From NCBI RefSeq assembly GCF_005796225.1, contig NZ_VAHO01000016.1, positions 1 to 64,000 on the forward strand: a stretch of 64,000 nt of DNA, given 5' to 3'. The translations under genes were made by a program, and so were the position numbers. This DNA comes from Pseudarthrobacter sp. NamE5 (GTDB lineage Bacteria > Actinomycetota > Actinomycetes > Actinomycetales > Micrococcaceae). A model generated the notes under the pieces. The model worked only from the letters and a program-made list of their open reading frames with translations. It was not told the origin of the DNA and searched no databases. This document shows, piece after piece, positions 44,749-53,623 of the stretch (positions within the stretch are counted from its first letter, which is position 1; each line of letters begins with the position of its first letter).

Positions 44749-46943
44749 GTAATGACTGAACCTTCCGGCACTTCCGTATCCACCGGGTCCTGGTCCCGGA
44801 CAGTTCCGAAGAAGCCGCCCAGGATATTGTTCACGCGGACCTGGAAGCCCAGGTTCTCCAGCGCCCTCCTGGCCTCCGCGGCCTGTCTGCCGATATAACT
44901 GGGGACCTCCACCATCCGTGGTCCCTTTGAAATGGTCAGTGTCACGGTGCCGCCCCGAGTGAGTGTTCCGGTGGCCGGATTCTGGCTGACCACCGCCCCC
45001 TCGGGGACACCCCTGCTGAAGACTTCTTCGCGTGCCACCTCCGCCTCAAGTCCTGCCGCCTCGATGGCGTCGACGGCGTCATCCTCGTCCTGGCCCACCA
45101 CGGAGGGCACGGGTATGGGCTCGGGGCCTTTGGACACCACCAGGCTGACGGGCGTGCCATGGCGGACAGGCGTGCCTGGGGGCGGGTCCTGCGAGAGGAC
45201 GATGCCCGCGGGCACCTCTTCGTTAAACTGCTCGGTTACGGTGCCGAGCGCCATTTCCGCTGCATTGAGGCCGTTCTTGGCTTCCTCCAGGGTGCCGCCG
45301 GACAGTTCCGGCAGGGGGAACAGTTGGGGACCTTTTGACACGAAGAGGGATATCGGCTGGAATTTGCGGATTTCCGTACCTGCTTCCGGCTCGCTGCCCA
45401 CCACCAGACCTGACGGTACGTCGTCGTCGAAGACGTCGCTGGTGGTGGACCGGAACCCCGCATCGCTGAGAAGCTGCTGCGCCTGCGCCACCGTCTTGTT
45501 CGCCACCGGGGGGATGGTGGCGGCGGAGCCTGGACCCATTCCGAAGAACCACCCGGCACCCGTCGCCAACAGGGCGGCAATAATGAGGATTGCCACCCAC
45601 AGGACACCCCTTCGGCGCGGGCTGCCCTCCCTGAGGGTTCTTGAGGGCGTTGCCGCGGCCCGGGCCCGGGCCCGTTCGTCTTCCTTGTCCGCCTTGCGCT
45701 GCGCGCGCTTGCCCAACCGGGCGGGAGGCGGAGGAGCCCAGGGAACTTCTGTCTCGTCCCCCGGCGGCGTGAGCGCGTGCCGGGAAGCACCGGGGAACTG
45801 TCCGGGTGGACCGTCCCCCGAAGAGGAGTGTCCAGGCGATGGCCGATATGGGGGTGCAGCCGGTTTGCCGAAGGGCAGGACGGTGGTGGGGTTGTTCGGC
45901 CTGCCGATGACCTCCGTGGGACTCTGGGCGGCGTGGTTTGGGCTGGCGAAGCCCGGGATGGGCGCCGCGTCCTGGGGCTGCCGTGGCGGATTTGCCTGCC
46001 GCTGCGGCTGCGGCTCGCGCTGCGCCGGAAGCCCCGATCCTGCAACACCCGCACCCGCACCCCCGGCAGCAGCGGCCGGCGGATGCAGGTCGAGTTCCGC
46101 GTCCGTGAGGTTGGTCCGGATGTGCCGCAGTTCCTGCAGCAGTGCGTTTCCGTCCACCGGCCGGTTCTCCGGATCATTGGCGGTGCACCACTGCACCAGC
46201 TCATCCACCTCGCCCGCCAGCCCGGGGACCAGGACGGAGGGCGGGCCAACTGTTCCATTGACGTGCTGGTACGCCACCTGGATGGGCACCTCGCCCATGA
46301 AGGGCTGCTGGCCGGTGAGCATCTCGTACAGCATGATGCCGACGGAGTAGATGTCGCTGCGGGCGTCGGCCGGTTGTCCCAGGACGAGTTCCGGCGAGAG
46401 GTAGGCAACGGTACCAATCAAGGCGCCGGTGCTGGTGGAAGTGGTGACCGCACGAGCGAGCCCGAAGTCGCCGACCTTGATCCGGCCGTCGTCGGAAATC
46501 AGGACGTTTTCCGGTTTGACGTCGCGGTGGATGAAGCCGGCAGCGTGTGCAGCGCCCAGTCCTTCAACCACTGGATCTATCAGCGCCAGGGCCAAGCGGG
46601 GCGGGAGCGCGCCCTTTTCGTTGATCAGGTCACGCAGAGTGTGGCCCTTGATGTACTCCATGACCAGGTAGGCGGTGTGGCCGTCGTTCCCCTGGTCAAG
46701 GACGCCCACCACGTGCGGATGCGACAGCCTTGCTGCTGCCTTCGCTTCCCGGCCCAGCCTGCCCAGGAAGTTTTCATCTGCGGACAGGTGTGGATGCAGT
46801 ACCTTCAATGCCACATCCCGGTCCAGCCGCTGGTCAGTGGCCAGGTAAACGGTGGACATGCCTCCCCGGGCCAGCCTGGACCTGACGGCGTACCGGTTGT
46901 CCACCAGCGTTCCCAGAAGGGGGTCTGACACGTGTTCCTGCAC
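44733..46943 (-). CDS. pknL: Serine/threonine kinase PknL with four PASTA domains
   Basis: A 736-residue transmembrane kinase. The kinase domain (about 15-280) is complete: Lys47 in VALKVLH, HRDVKPEN with Asp141, DFGLA from Asp159, and a Thr-rich activation loop. A Pro-rich linker leads to one TM helix (about 445-470). Four extracellular PASTA repeats end the protein, so it probably senses peptidoglycan or lipid II. M. tuberculosis PknL lacks PASTA domains, while corynebacterial PknL has them. GTG 46943 lies 6 bases after TAGGAT, suggesting a leaderless mRNA. Confidence 0.92.
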   Translation of the reverse strand: MQEHVSDPLLGTLVDNRYAVRSRLARGGMSTVYLATDQRLDRDVALKVLHPHLSADENFLGRLGREAKAAARLSHPHVVGVLDQGNDGHTAYLVMEYIKGHTLRDLINEKGALPPRLALALIDPVVEGLGAAHAAGFIHRDVKPENVLISDDGRIKVGDFGLARAVTTSTSTGALIGTVAYLSPELVLGQPADARSDIYSVGIMLYEMLTGQQPFMGEVPIQVAYQHVNGTVGPPSVLVPGLAGEVDELVQWCTANDPENRPVDGNALLQELRHIRTNLTDAELDLHPPAAAAGGAGAGVAGSGLPAQREPQPQRQANPPRQPQDAAPIPGFASPNHAAQSPTEVIGRPNNPTTVLPFGKPAAPPYRPSPGHSSSGDGPPGQFPGASRHALTPPGDETEVPWAPPPPARLGKRAQRKADKEDERARARAAATPSRTLREGSPRRRGVLWVAILIIAALLATGAGWFFGMGPGSAATIPPVANKTVAQAQQLLSDAGFRSTTSDVFDDDVPSGLVVGSEPEAGTEIRKFQPISLFVSKGPQLFPLPELSGGTLEEAKNGLNAAEMALGTVTEQFNEEVPAGIVLSQDPPPGTPVRHGTPVSLVVSKGPEPIPVPSVVGQDEDDAVDAIEAAGLEAEVAREEVFSRGVPEGAVVSQNPATGTLTRGGTVTLTISKGPRMVEVPSYIGRQAAEARRALENLGFQVRVNNILGGFFGTVRDQDPVDTEVPEGSVITLTVV

Positions 46944-47034
46944 CCTACGATCCTAGTCCCCGCAGCGAAACGGGTCCGAACCAATACCGGTCCGGACCCG
47001 TGTCCATGGTGCTGGCCGCCAGCGGGCGGGAGGC

Positions 47035-48417
47035 CTAGCCGAAGTTCTTCTGGTGGGCCTTGATGGCTGCGACGTAGGCCTTGGTGTCGTCGTACATTCC
47101 GTACTTGCTCACGGAGTACTGGCCCTGGTAGTAGCCTGCTATGGCTGTATCCCTGTCCTTGCTGGTGGCGAGCAGCTGGCGGATGATCGCCACCCCGGCC
47201 GTTGCGTTGTCGTAGGGATCCAGGAGGTTCAGTTTCCGTCCCACCAGGTCCGATGCCCACTGGCCCGAACTCGGAATGACCTGCATGGTTCCGATGGCAT
47301 TAGCAGGGGATACCGCGCGCTGGTCGAACCCGGATTCCTGGTGTGCGAAAGCGAGGGCGAGTGAAGGTTCCACGCCCATCCTGCGGGCGGTGTCCGCCAC
47401 GATGTTCCGCATCTCAGCGCGGGAAGGCACAGGGGAAGCGTTCAGAAGTGCTTTGTTCTGGTTGGCGGAGCTGACCACAGCGGCCGGATAGCTGAACCCA
47501 AGGAAAGAACTGGGAACCAAAGGAGTCACCGATGCCGCGGGCTGCGGCGCTGCACCGGAGGTTCCGGGGATGGCCAGCTTGTTGCCCGGGTAGATGGTAC
47601 TGGTCATGCTCAGGCGGTTTGCGGAGAGCAGCTCGGAAAGCTTGACCCCGTGGCGGGAGGCGATGGCAGAGAGAGTGTCGCCGGCCTTGACGGTGTAGGA
47701 ACCGGAAGCAGGCGCCGGACTGGCCGGTGCCGGTGCAGTCGGTTTGGATGTGGAGGCCAGGCTCCCTGGAGCCGGAGCGGCCGCCGGAGCAGTGCTTCCC
47801 CCGCCGACCTTGATCTTCTGGCCGGGGTAAATGATGGAGCGCATGTTGAGGTTGTTCCAGCCGAACACCTCTGACAGAGCTACGTTATGCCGGGCTGCGA
47901 TGCCGCCCAGCGTGTCACCCGGCTTTACGGTGTAGGTGGCTGTGCCTGCCGGCGCCGGTGCTGCCGGCGCCGGCGCTGCGGACGGGGCTGCAGGTGCAGC
48001 ACCAGCCGTACCCGGCAGCTTAATCTTCTGGCCAGGGTAGATGATGGTGTTCGGCTGGAGGTTGTTCAGCTTGAGAACCTCGGCAGTGCTCAGCCCGAAC
48101 TTCCCTGCGACGGCGCTGATGGTGTCGCCACGGGCGATGGTGTAGTCCGCCGGTACCTGCGGCTTTGCCGGCCGCAGGGACGCGGGGATGGACGTGGACA
48201 CCGAGGAGGCGGGAATTACCCCGCCGGTCGCCTTGACAGCCTGTGCCTTCATGGCTGCGGCAAGTGTTCCGGGAATGGCGCGGGCGGGCTGCTCAGCGGC
48301 AGCCGGCTGGGCCAGGGCCAGTGATGACAGGACAACCGCTGGCAATGCTGCCGTGGTGGCGGCGAGCATGGGCAGGCTCGGCTTGGGGGGCTGCTTGTAC
48401 GAGCGGGACATCGACAT
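47035..48417 (-). CDS. Secreted LysM lytic transglycosylase
   Basis: A 460-residue exported cell wall enzyme. A signal peptide at about 1-41 ends AQPAAAEQP. Three LysM repeats follow (YTIARGDTISAVAGKFGL..., YTVKPGDTLGGIAARHNV..., YTVKAGDTLSAIASRHGV...), separated by Ala/Pro linkers. The C-terminal domain has an SLT fold with the catalytic Glu in HQESGFD (about 361) and SPANAIGTMQVIP. Start is ATG 48417 with AAGAGGA upstream. It is divergent from the Rv2175c-like gene and next to pknL, so a role in wall remodelling is likely. Confidence 0.9.
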   Translation of the reverse strand: MSMSRSYKQPPKPSLPMLAATTAALPAVVLSSLALAQPAAAEQPARAIPGTLAAAMKAQAVKATGGVIPASSVSTSIPASLRPAKPQVPADYTIARGDTISAVAGKFGLSTAEVLKLNNLQPNTIIYPGQKIKLPGTAGAAPAAPSAAPAPAAPAPAGTATYTVKPGDTLGGIAARHNVALSEVFGWNNLNMRSIIYPGQKIKVGGGSTAPAAAPAPGSLASTSKPTAPAPASPAPASGSYTVKAGDTLSAIASRHGVKLSELLSANRLSMTSTIYPGNKLAIPGTSGAAPQPAASVTPLVPSSFLGFSYPAAVVSSANQNKALLNASPVPSRAEMRNIVADTARRMGVEPSLALAFAHQESGFDQRAVSPANAIGTMQVIPSSGQWASDLVGRKLNLLDPYDNATAGVAIIRQLLATSKDRDTAIAGYYQGQYSVSKYGMYDDTKAYVAAIKAHQKNFG

Positions 48418-48481
48418 GGAAAGAATCCTCTTCTCAACTGCGGGCGCGGGCGGGGATGCCGCTGTCATCACTGATACTAGT

Positions 48482-48516
48482 GTTACTGCTGTTATTGCTG
48501 TTACAAAAGTGGTCAA
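48482..48516 (-). promoter_or_regulatory. Direct repeats and -35-like box upstream of the LysM gene
   Basis: On the minus strand the pentamers GTAAC, ATAAC and GTAAC occur at exact 9-base intervals (plus-strand 48482-48504). TTGACC (plus-strand 48511-48516) sits just upstream and could be a -35 box with TAACAG as -10 (16-base spacer). The repeats would then overlap the core promoter and look like a direct-repeat regulator site. Confidence 0.5.
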
Positions 48517-48659
48517 TGAGAATCTCTCATATATTGCGGAATAGCACAAGAATTCGCGTAATGGACGCAAGGAAGAATTGCGGGAGTGTCCGGTATGCCG
48601 CTGAACCCCATAAAGGGTCCGACTAGGCGGCGGGGCGCGCAGCGTGGCAACCTTGATGC

Positions 48660-49013
48660 GTGAGTAACGTAGAAAACCTGGTGGGCGAATGGTTGCCCTT
48701 GCCCGACGTCGCGGACTTGTTGAATGTGTCCATCACTAAGGTGCACAGCCTGATTGATGAACGCGCCCTGGTGGCACTGCGGGTGGGCGAACGGAATATC
48801 CGCTCGGTGCCTGCTGACTTCATCCAGGACAGCCAGGTTGTCGACAGCCTCAAGGGAACCATCGTTGTCCTGGCCGATGCGGGCTATTCCGACGAGGATC
48901 TGGTCGTGTGGCTCTTTACACCTGACGAATCATTGCGCGGCCGCCCTATTGATGCTTTGCGGGAAGGCCGCAAAACGGAAATCAGGCGCAGGGCGCAAAC
49001 TCTGGCCTGGTAA
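48660..49013 (+). CDS. Rv2175c-like winged helix DNA-binding protein
   Basis: A 117-residue protein with an N-terminal helix-turn-helix (about 10-60, WLPLPDVADLLNVSITKVHSLIDERALVALRVGERNIRS in part) and a C-terminal helical part shared with Rv2175c of M. tuberculosis. There Rv2175c is a DNA-binding protein phosphorylated by PknL, encoded next to it. Here the LysM gene separates the two, yet the module is kept. Start is GTG 48660 without a clear ribosome binding site. Regulatory targets are unknown. Confidence 0.88.
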   Translation: MSNVENLVGEWLPLPDVADLLNVSITKVHSLIDERALVALRVGERNIRSVPADFIQDSQVVDSLKGTIVVLADAGYSDEDLVVWLFTPDESLRGRPIDALREGRKTEIRRRAQTLAW

Positions 49014-49065
49014 TTGCACGGCTGGAATTCTGCCGTTCCATCAATTCGCGACCCATCACTTCCGG

Positions 49066-50160
49066 CTAGGAGGCTCGGCTGACGGCAGCTTCAGCCAGCC
49101 TCCGTAAAGCGGTTTTCGGCAATTCCTCCACTGGCAGGGCCTGAAGTGCGTCGAAGGCAGCGGCGCCGAATTCGTTAATAAGCACCTCTGTGGCAGCCAA
49201 TGCCCCGGATTCCTCAATGATCCGCCGGAGCTCCTGGATATCGCCTTCGGAAAGATCGGGGCTGCCGAGCCTGGTGTCAATAAAGGCCGCTTCGGCAGCC
49301 GAGGCATGGTCCAGGGCAAGGGCAATCAGGACTGTGCGTTTCCCTTCCCGTAAATCATCCCCGGCCGGCTTGCCGGTCGTCTGCGGGTCGCCAAAGACGC
49401 CCAGGACGTCGTCGCGGAGCTGGAAAGCTTCACCCAAAGGCAGGGCGAAGGCGGAGTAGCCCCGCAGCAGCTCGTCCGGGGCTCCGGCGAGGGCTCCGCC
49501 CAGAGCCAGCGGATGTTCTGTGGAGTACTTGGCGGACTTGAAGCGGATGATGGCCTGCGCCCGGGAAACGGCACCGGCACGGTCCCGGACGGGACCGGCG
49601 ACTTCTTCGAGAATGTCCAGGTACTGGCCGGCCATGACCTCAGCCCGCATGAGGTTGAAGATCAGCCTTGCCCTGCTGCCCGCCGCCGCCCGCTCGCCTA
49701 TCTCCGTGAAGGCTTCCTCGCTGAAGGACAGGCAGAGGTCCCCCGCCAGGATGGCCGCCGCCTGGCCGAACCGTTCGCTGTCCAGCGCCCAGCCCCGGGA
49801 GCTGTGCAACTGGCTGAAGCGGCGGTGGACGCTTGGTCCGCCCCGCCTGGTGTCTGAACGGTCGATGATGTCGTCGTGGATCAGGGCAGCGGCCTGGAAC
49901 AGCTCCAGGGCTGCCCCGGCAGTGACCACCTCTTGCGCGGCAGTCGCTCCACCTGCCCCCCGCCAGCCCCAGTAGCACATCAGGGCTCTGAGTCGCTTGC
50001 CACCCGTCACCAGATTTGAGATGGAACCCATGATCGGCTCGATGTCCGGGGAGATGGTGGACATGGTCGACTGCCGCGAAGAGAGGAACGCGGTCAGTTC
50101 GCCGGCAACTGTTGCGACGAAGTCTGCCTGCTCGTCCCTCAGTTGTTCTGCTCCCGTCAC
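49066..50160 (-). CDS. Polyprenyl diphosphate synthase
   Basis: Elongates allylic diphosphates with isopentenyl diphosphate for menaquinone or carotenoid synthesis. The 364 residues carry the first Asp-rich motif DDIID at 96-100 (LIHDDIIDRSD), the GGKRLRAL motif near 53, and the second Asp-rich motif RDDVLGVFGD. Position matches Rv2173 (idsA2). Product length depends on residues before DDIID (ALELFQAAALIH) and is not certain. Start GTG 50160 overlaps the lipoprotein stop (GTGA). Confidence 0.9.
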   Translation of the reverse strand: MTGAEQLRDEQADFVATVAGELTAFLSSRQSTMSTISPDIEPIMGSISNLVTGGKRLRALMCYWGWRGAGGATAAQEVVTAGAALELFQAAALIHDDIIDRSDTRRGGPSVHRRFSQLHSSRGWALDSERFGQAAAILAGDLCLSFSEEAFTEIGERAAAGSRARLIFNLMRAEVMAGQYLDILEEVAGPVRDRAGAVSRAQAIIRFKSAKYSTEHPLALGGALAGAPDELLRGYSAFALPLGEAFQLRDDVLGVFGDPQTTGKPAGDDLREGKRTVLIALALDHASAAEAAFIDTRLGSPDLSEGDIQELRRIIEESGALAATEVLINEFGAAAFDALQALPVEELPKTALRRLAEAAVSRAS

Positions 50161-50690
50161 TTGGCTGACTCAGCTGCCACGTTGGCGCCGATGGTGAAGG
50201 TGGCAACTCCTGCTGCTTCAACCACCGAAAGATTTACAGTCTCGCTGTCCCCCCGGACGAAGTCCTTCGAAGCCACTGCTCCCACGGCCTCACCGGGCAC
50301 CGCCTTGAAGCCCTGACCCTCCAGCGCTTTCGTGTAGAAGTCGATGATTGATGCAGTGGGGGCAGTGATGCTGGCCACGAGTGCGGCCGTGGCGGGGGCG
50401 GATGCCTTATCAAAACTGCTGGACACAACGGTCGAGCCCGGCATGAGCGGAAGAAGCTGCTGCGGAAAGCCCTCCACTACAGCGCCGACCGTAGCCGACG
50501 TATTGGGCGATGCCGAGGGGCTGGGGGACGCGGTGATGCTGGATCCGGCGGTTGCCGGAACGGACGCGGAAGCTGGAGCTGACGTGTCAGTGGTTCCCGA
50601 CGGTGTTGGACTGCAGGCTGCAAGGGCCAGAGCCGCACCGGCAGCAAGAACTGCCAAAGCTGCTTGCCTGGGGTTTCCAAAGACCGTCAC
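50157..50690 (-). CDS. Putative lipoprotein of unknown function
   Basis: A 177-residue protein with a lipoprotein signal: hydrophobic segment AALAVLAAGAALALAAC with lipobox Cys26. A Ser/Thr/Pro-rich linker (about 27-67) leads to a folded part of about 110 residues (IIDFYTKALEGQGFKAVPGEAVGAVASKDF...). No known domain is recognised. Start GTG 50690 follows AGGAGGAAA. It overlaps the polyprenyl synthase by 4 bases and is divergent from dinB. Confidence 0.82.
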   Translation of the reverse strand: MTVFGNPRQAALAVLAAGAALALAACSPTPSGTTDTSAPASASVPATAGSSITASPSPSASPNTSATVGAVVEGFPQQLLPLMPGSTVVSSSFDKASAPATAALVASITAPTASIIDFYTKALEGQGFKAVPGEAVGAVASKDFVRGDSETVNLSVVEAAGVATFTIGANVAAESAK

Positions 50691-50764
50691 AGGGATTTCC
50701 TCCTGGTAGTGATGCCGGATTCAGCCTCCAGTCTAGACATCACGGAACCGATAGGATTGCAGCC

Positions 50765-51988
50765 GTGGGGCCTGAAGGGAAGAACGAGCCACCCGGAGCA
50801 CGTCTTCCGGGACGCAGGCGCAAGTGCATAATGCACGTGGATATGGACGCCTTCTTTGTATCGGTTGAGCTCAGGACACGTCCTGAGCTCCGTGGCAGGC
50901 CTGTGATTGTCGGCTTCCCGGCGGAGCGTTCCGTGGTTCTCTCTGCCTCGTACGAAGCCCGGGCCTTCGGAGTGAAATCGGCAATGCCGATGGCCGTCGC
51001 TGCCCGCATGTGTCCCCAGGCCGTCATCATTGAACCCCGGCACAAGCTGTACTACGAGGTGTCAGCGCAGTTGATGGGCATCTTCGAATCCGTCACCGAA
51101 CTCGTGGAACCCCTCAGTGTGGACGAAGCGTTCCTTGACGTCACCGGCGCCATACGCCGGCTCGGGCCGCCCCGGGGCATTGCGGAGATGATCCGGCGGC
51201 AGGTCGCCTCGGAGCTGGGCATTACCGCCTCTGTGGGCATTGCGGAAACGAAGTTCGTGGCGAAAATCGCTTCCACCCGCTGCAAGCCGGACGGACTGCT
51301 CCTCATCGGCCCGGATGAAACTGTGCCCTATCTTCACAGCCTTCCTGTCGGCGCCCTCTGGGGCGTAGGCGCAAAAACCGCGGACGTGCTGGCAAGGATG
51401 GGCATCAGGACGGTTGCGGATGTGGCAGCAACACCGGTGCCCGCGCTGAAGAAGATGCTGGGTGCAACAGGGGAACACGTCCATCGGCTTTCCTGGGGGA
51501 TAGATCCACGCCCTGTCACTCCCATCCGGCTGGAGAAGAGCATCGGAGCGGAGGAAACCTTTGCCGTGGACACCGCTGATGACGCCTTGCTGCACCGTGA
51601 ACTCCTGCGCCTGTCGCACCGGACTGCCGCACGCCTGCGCGCGGCAGGAACGGTTGCCCGAACCGTGGCCCTCAAGCTCCGGTTTGCGGATTTCTCCACC
51701 ATCACCCGCAGCCGGACCCTCCAGACACCGGTGGACAGTGCGCAGCTGATCTACGCGGTGGTGCTGCAGCTGCTGGAGTCCGTGGGGGAGCGGGCCATGA
51801 CCGTCCGGCTAGTAGGGGTACGGGCTGAACAGCTTGAAGAAGCAGCCCGGACATCGCTGCAGCTCAGCATCGACCGCCGGGACGAGAACTGGCGCGCCGC
51901 TGAGCAGGCGCTGGATGCAGTCAGCCGCAAGTTCGGCAAGTCGGTCCTGCCCGCCCGCCTTATGGGACCCGGAAATACCTCTGAATAG
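50765..51988 (+). CDS. dinB: DNA polymerase IV (Y family)
   Basis: Error-prone translesion polymerase. The 407 residues contain the palm motif MHVDMDAFFVSVE, SYEARAFGVKSAMP in the fingers, SVDEAFLDVTG, the thumb helix-hairpin-helix (LPVGALWGVGAKTADVLARMGI), and a little-finger domain. The C-terminus PARLMGPGNTSE has no obvious QLxLF-type beta-clamp motif. GTG 50765 is chosen; TAGGAT at 50752-50757 lies 7 bases before it, so the transcript may be leaderless. Confidence 0.9.
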   Translation: MGPEGKNEPPGARLPGRRRKCIMHVDMDAFFVSVELRTRPELRGRPVIVGFPAERSVVLSASYEARAFGVKSAMPMAVAARMCPQAVIIEPRHKLYYEVSAQLMGIFESVTELVEPLSVDEAFLDVTGAIRRLGPPRGIAEMIRRQVASELGITASVGIAETKFVAKIASTRCKPDGLLLIGPDETVPYLHSLPVGALWGVGAKTADVLARMGIRTVADVAATPVPALKKMLGATGEHVHRLSWGIDPRPVTPIRLEKSIGAEETFAVDTADDALLHRELLRLSHRTAARLRAAGTVARTVALKLRFADFSTITRSRTLQTPVDSAQLIYAVVLQLLESVGERAMTVRLVGVRAEQLEEAARTSLQLSIDRRDENWRAAEQALDAVSRKFGKSVLPARLMGPGNTSE

Positions 51989-52264
51989 AGGCCGCTCGAG
52001 GGGTGGGCTGGAGGCATCCGGGAAAGTCATTGCCGTCTTTCAGAACAGCCCCCAACAAACTATCCTTAGATATACATAGTTTTCGAGTGACTGGACTTAC
52101 TGCCGGACCCTCTTGGACATGCTCCCGCTCCCGCGACGGCATGCCGGGTTACCGACTTTCGCCACTGCAGGCGGAGCGGGAACCTCTTAGGCACAGCAGC
52201 CGTTAACGGAGCAGAAGTTGTGGCTGGGATCAGCCCGGACGTTGGCCTACAAAAGGAGGTCGTG

Positions 52265-52639
52265 ATGCCGCTGTCGGAGCACGAACAGAAGCTGCTTGAG
52301 CAGCTGGAGAAGCAGCTTCACGAGGACGACCCGAAGTTCGCGAATTCCATGGGTTCAGACCCGGGGCGCTCATGGTCCACGAGGCACGTGGTGATTGGCG
52401 TTCTCTGTGCCCTGGCTGGCGTCTTCCTGTTGCTCGTGGGTGTCACTCTCCAAAACATCTTCGTAGGCGTACTTGGCTTCGTGGTGATGGGCGGCGGTGT
52501 CTACTTCGCCACCATGCGGAGCAGTGCTGCAGCCGCGAAGACAGGAGCGAAGGCGGGCCGGAAGCCGGGCAAGCAGAGAAGCTCCTTCATGAGCAGCCTT
52601 GAAGAACGATGGGATGAACGGCGGAGGGGCGAGCCCTAA
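52265..52639 (+). CDS. DUF3040 membrane protein
   Basis: A 124-residue protein of the actinobacterial DUF3040 family (compare Rv2169c). It opens with the typical PLSEHEQKLLEQLEKQLHEDDPKFA, followed by a hydrophobic hairpin of two TM segments (about 42-58 and 61-80) and a basic tail. Start is ATG 52265 with AAAGGAGGT upstream; GTG 52262 is adjacent. It sits before the dcw cluster, as in mycobacteria. Function unknown. Confidence 0.88.
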   Translation: MPLSEHEQKLLEQLEKQLHEDDPKFANSMGSDPGRSWSTRHVVIGVLCALAGVFLLLVGVTLQNIFVGVLGFVVMGGGVYFATMRSSAAAAKTGAKAGRKPGKQRSSFMSSLEERWDERRRGEP

Positions 52640-52701
52640 CGCTGCAGCTTTTCCTGCTGGTTTCACCTGCCTCCATTTCGCTCCCCTTCAAAGAGCAACT
52701 T

Positions 52702-52738
52702 GCGAAAAGACCCGCCCGTGGCGGGTCTTTTCGCTTTT
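52702..52738 (+). terminator. Rho-independent terminator before the dcw cluster
   Basis: GCGAAAAGACCCGCC at 52702-52716 pairs perfectly with GGCGGGTCTTTTCGC at 52720-52734 around CGT, then TTTT. It ends transcription from the DUF3040 gene. Confidence 0.95.
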
Positions 52739-52740
52739 AA

Positions 52741-52929
52741 GGCTGCTCCATTCATGGGCTGCCAGGAGGCGGGCGTAAAATTCGCCCTTTTCTTTGTTCT
52801 GTTCTGACCAGGGCTGCCGGCAGTGCGCCGGGGATCGCAAAAAAGCCTCCATTTTCCACCACCAGCCAATATCCGCGTCTTTTCGGGCCACTTTTCCCAC
52901 AATGAGCTTTCCTAAAGGACGCGTTTGCG
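52741..52929. other. Non-coding region upstream of the mraZ promoter
   Basis: With the mraZ leader this makes a gene-free stretch of about 290 bases. Open frames on the minus strand have no ribosome binding site or recognisable content. No RNase P, tmRNA or riboswitch consensus was seen. Upstream activating sites for mraZ may lie here. Confidence 0.5.
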
Positions 52930-52959
52930 TTGACTGTGGGGGAAAGTGGAGTAATGTGG
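52930..52959 (+). promoter_or_regulatory. mraZ promoter with MraZ box
   Basis: TTGACT (52930-52935) and TAATGT (52952-52957) form a promoter with a 16-base spacer. Three GTGG tetramers start at 52936, 52946 and 52956, exactly 10 bases apart, starting directly behind the -35. This is the arrangement of MraZ operators described in several bacteria (TGGG-type repeats once per helical turn). MraZ is thus expected to control its own cluster here. Confidence 0.85.
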
Positions 52960-53026
52960 AGGGCATAAGAGGGTGGTTGCAACATAGGGGATGTGCAGTT
53001 CCTGACAGCGGACAGGCGGTGGGCCA

Positions 53027-53455
53027 GTGTTTCTGGGCACTCACTCGCCGCGTCTGGATGAAAAGGGGCGGATCATTCTCCCCGCCAAGTTCCGCGAGGA
53101 ACTTGCCAGCGGACTGGTGCTCACAAGGGGCCAGGAACGTTGCATCTACGTCTTCAGCGAGAAGGAATTTGTACGGGTCCATGAGCAAATGCGGGAGGCG
53201 CCAATCTCCTCAAAACAGGCTCGGGACTACATTCGCGTCTTTCTCTCTGGAGCCTCGGACGAGGTACCTGACAAGCAGGGGCGCGTGACCATTCCACCGG
53301 CGCTCCGGGAATATGCAGGCCTCGGCAGGGAACTTGCCGTGATAGGCGCCGGATCCCGCGCCGAGATCTGGGACGCCCAGGCTTGGAATGAATACCTTGC
53401 GGAGAAGGAAACAGCCTTTTCTGAAACTGATGACCCCATCCCGGGCATTCTGTGA
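53027..53455 (+). CDS. mraZ: Transcriptional regulator MraZ
   Basis: The 142-residue AbrB-like regulator binds its own promoter and controls the dcw cluster. It has two swapped-hairpin repeats: [25 protein letters not shown] and [21 protein letters not shown] (given in part), each with the DxxGR signature. Start is GTG 53027. The rsmH start is 168 bases downstream, with no terminator seen between. Confidence 0.94.
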   Translation: MFLGTHSPRLDEKGRIILPAKFREELASGLVLTRGQERCIYVFSEKEFVRVHEQMREAPISSKQARDYIRVFLSGASDEVPDKQGRVTIPPALREYAGLGRELAVIGAGSRAEIWDAQAWNEYLAEKETAFSETDDPIPGIL

Positions 53456-53623
53456 ATTCCGGGCAGGGACAGCAGGCAGTTTCTTGGATGAGATCTCCAG
53501 CCGCCCATCGGCCGGCCATCCTGGCTCAACTTCCCCGGAGCCAGGCCGGCAGGGCGATAGGCGCGGATGGGGATCTGGCCCAAGAAGCATCAAGGTGACA
53601 GCGACGGCGAGAAAGGACGAGGC

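Noticed and set aside
48418..48659. ydaO (c-di-AMP) riboswitch before the LysM hydrolase
   Set aside because: Such switches often precede wall hydrolases in Actinobacteria, but I could not find the conserved GGGGAAC-type and closing helix sequences here.
52688..53188. Minus-strand open frames upstream of mraZ
   Set aside because: They lack ribosome binding sites and overlap the mraZ promoter, operator and coding start; composition is not protein-like.
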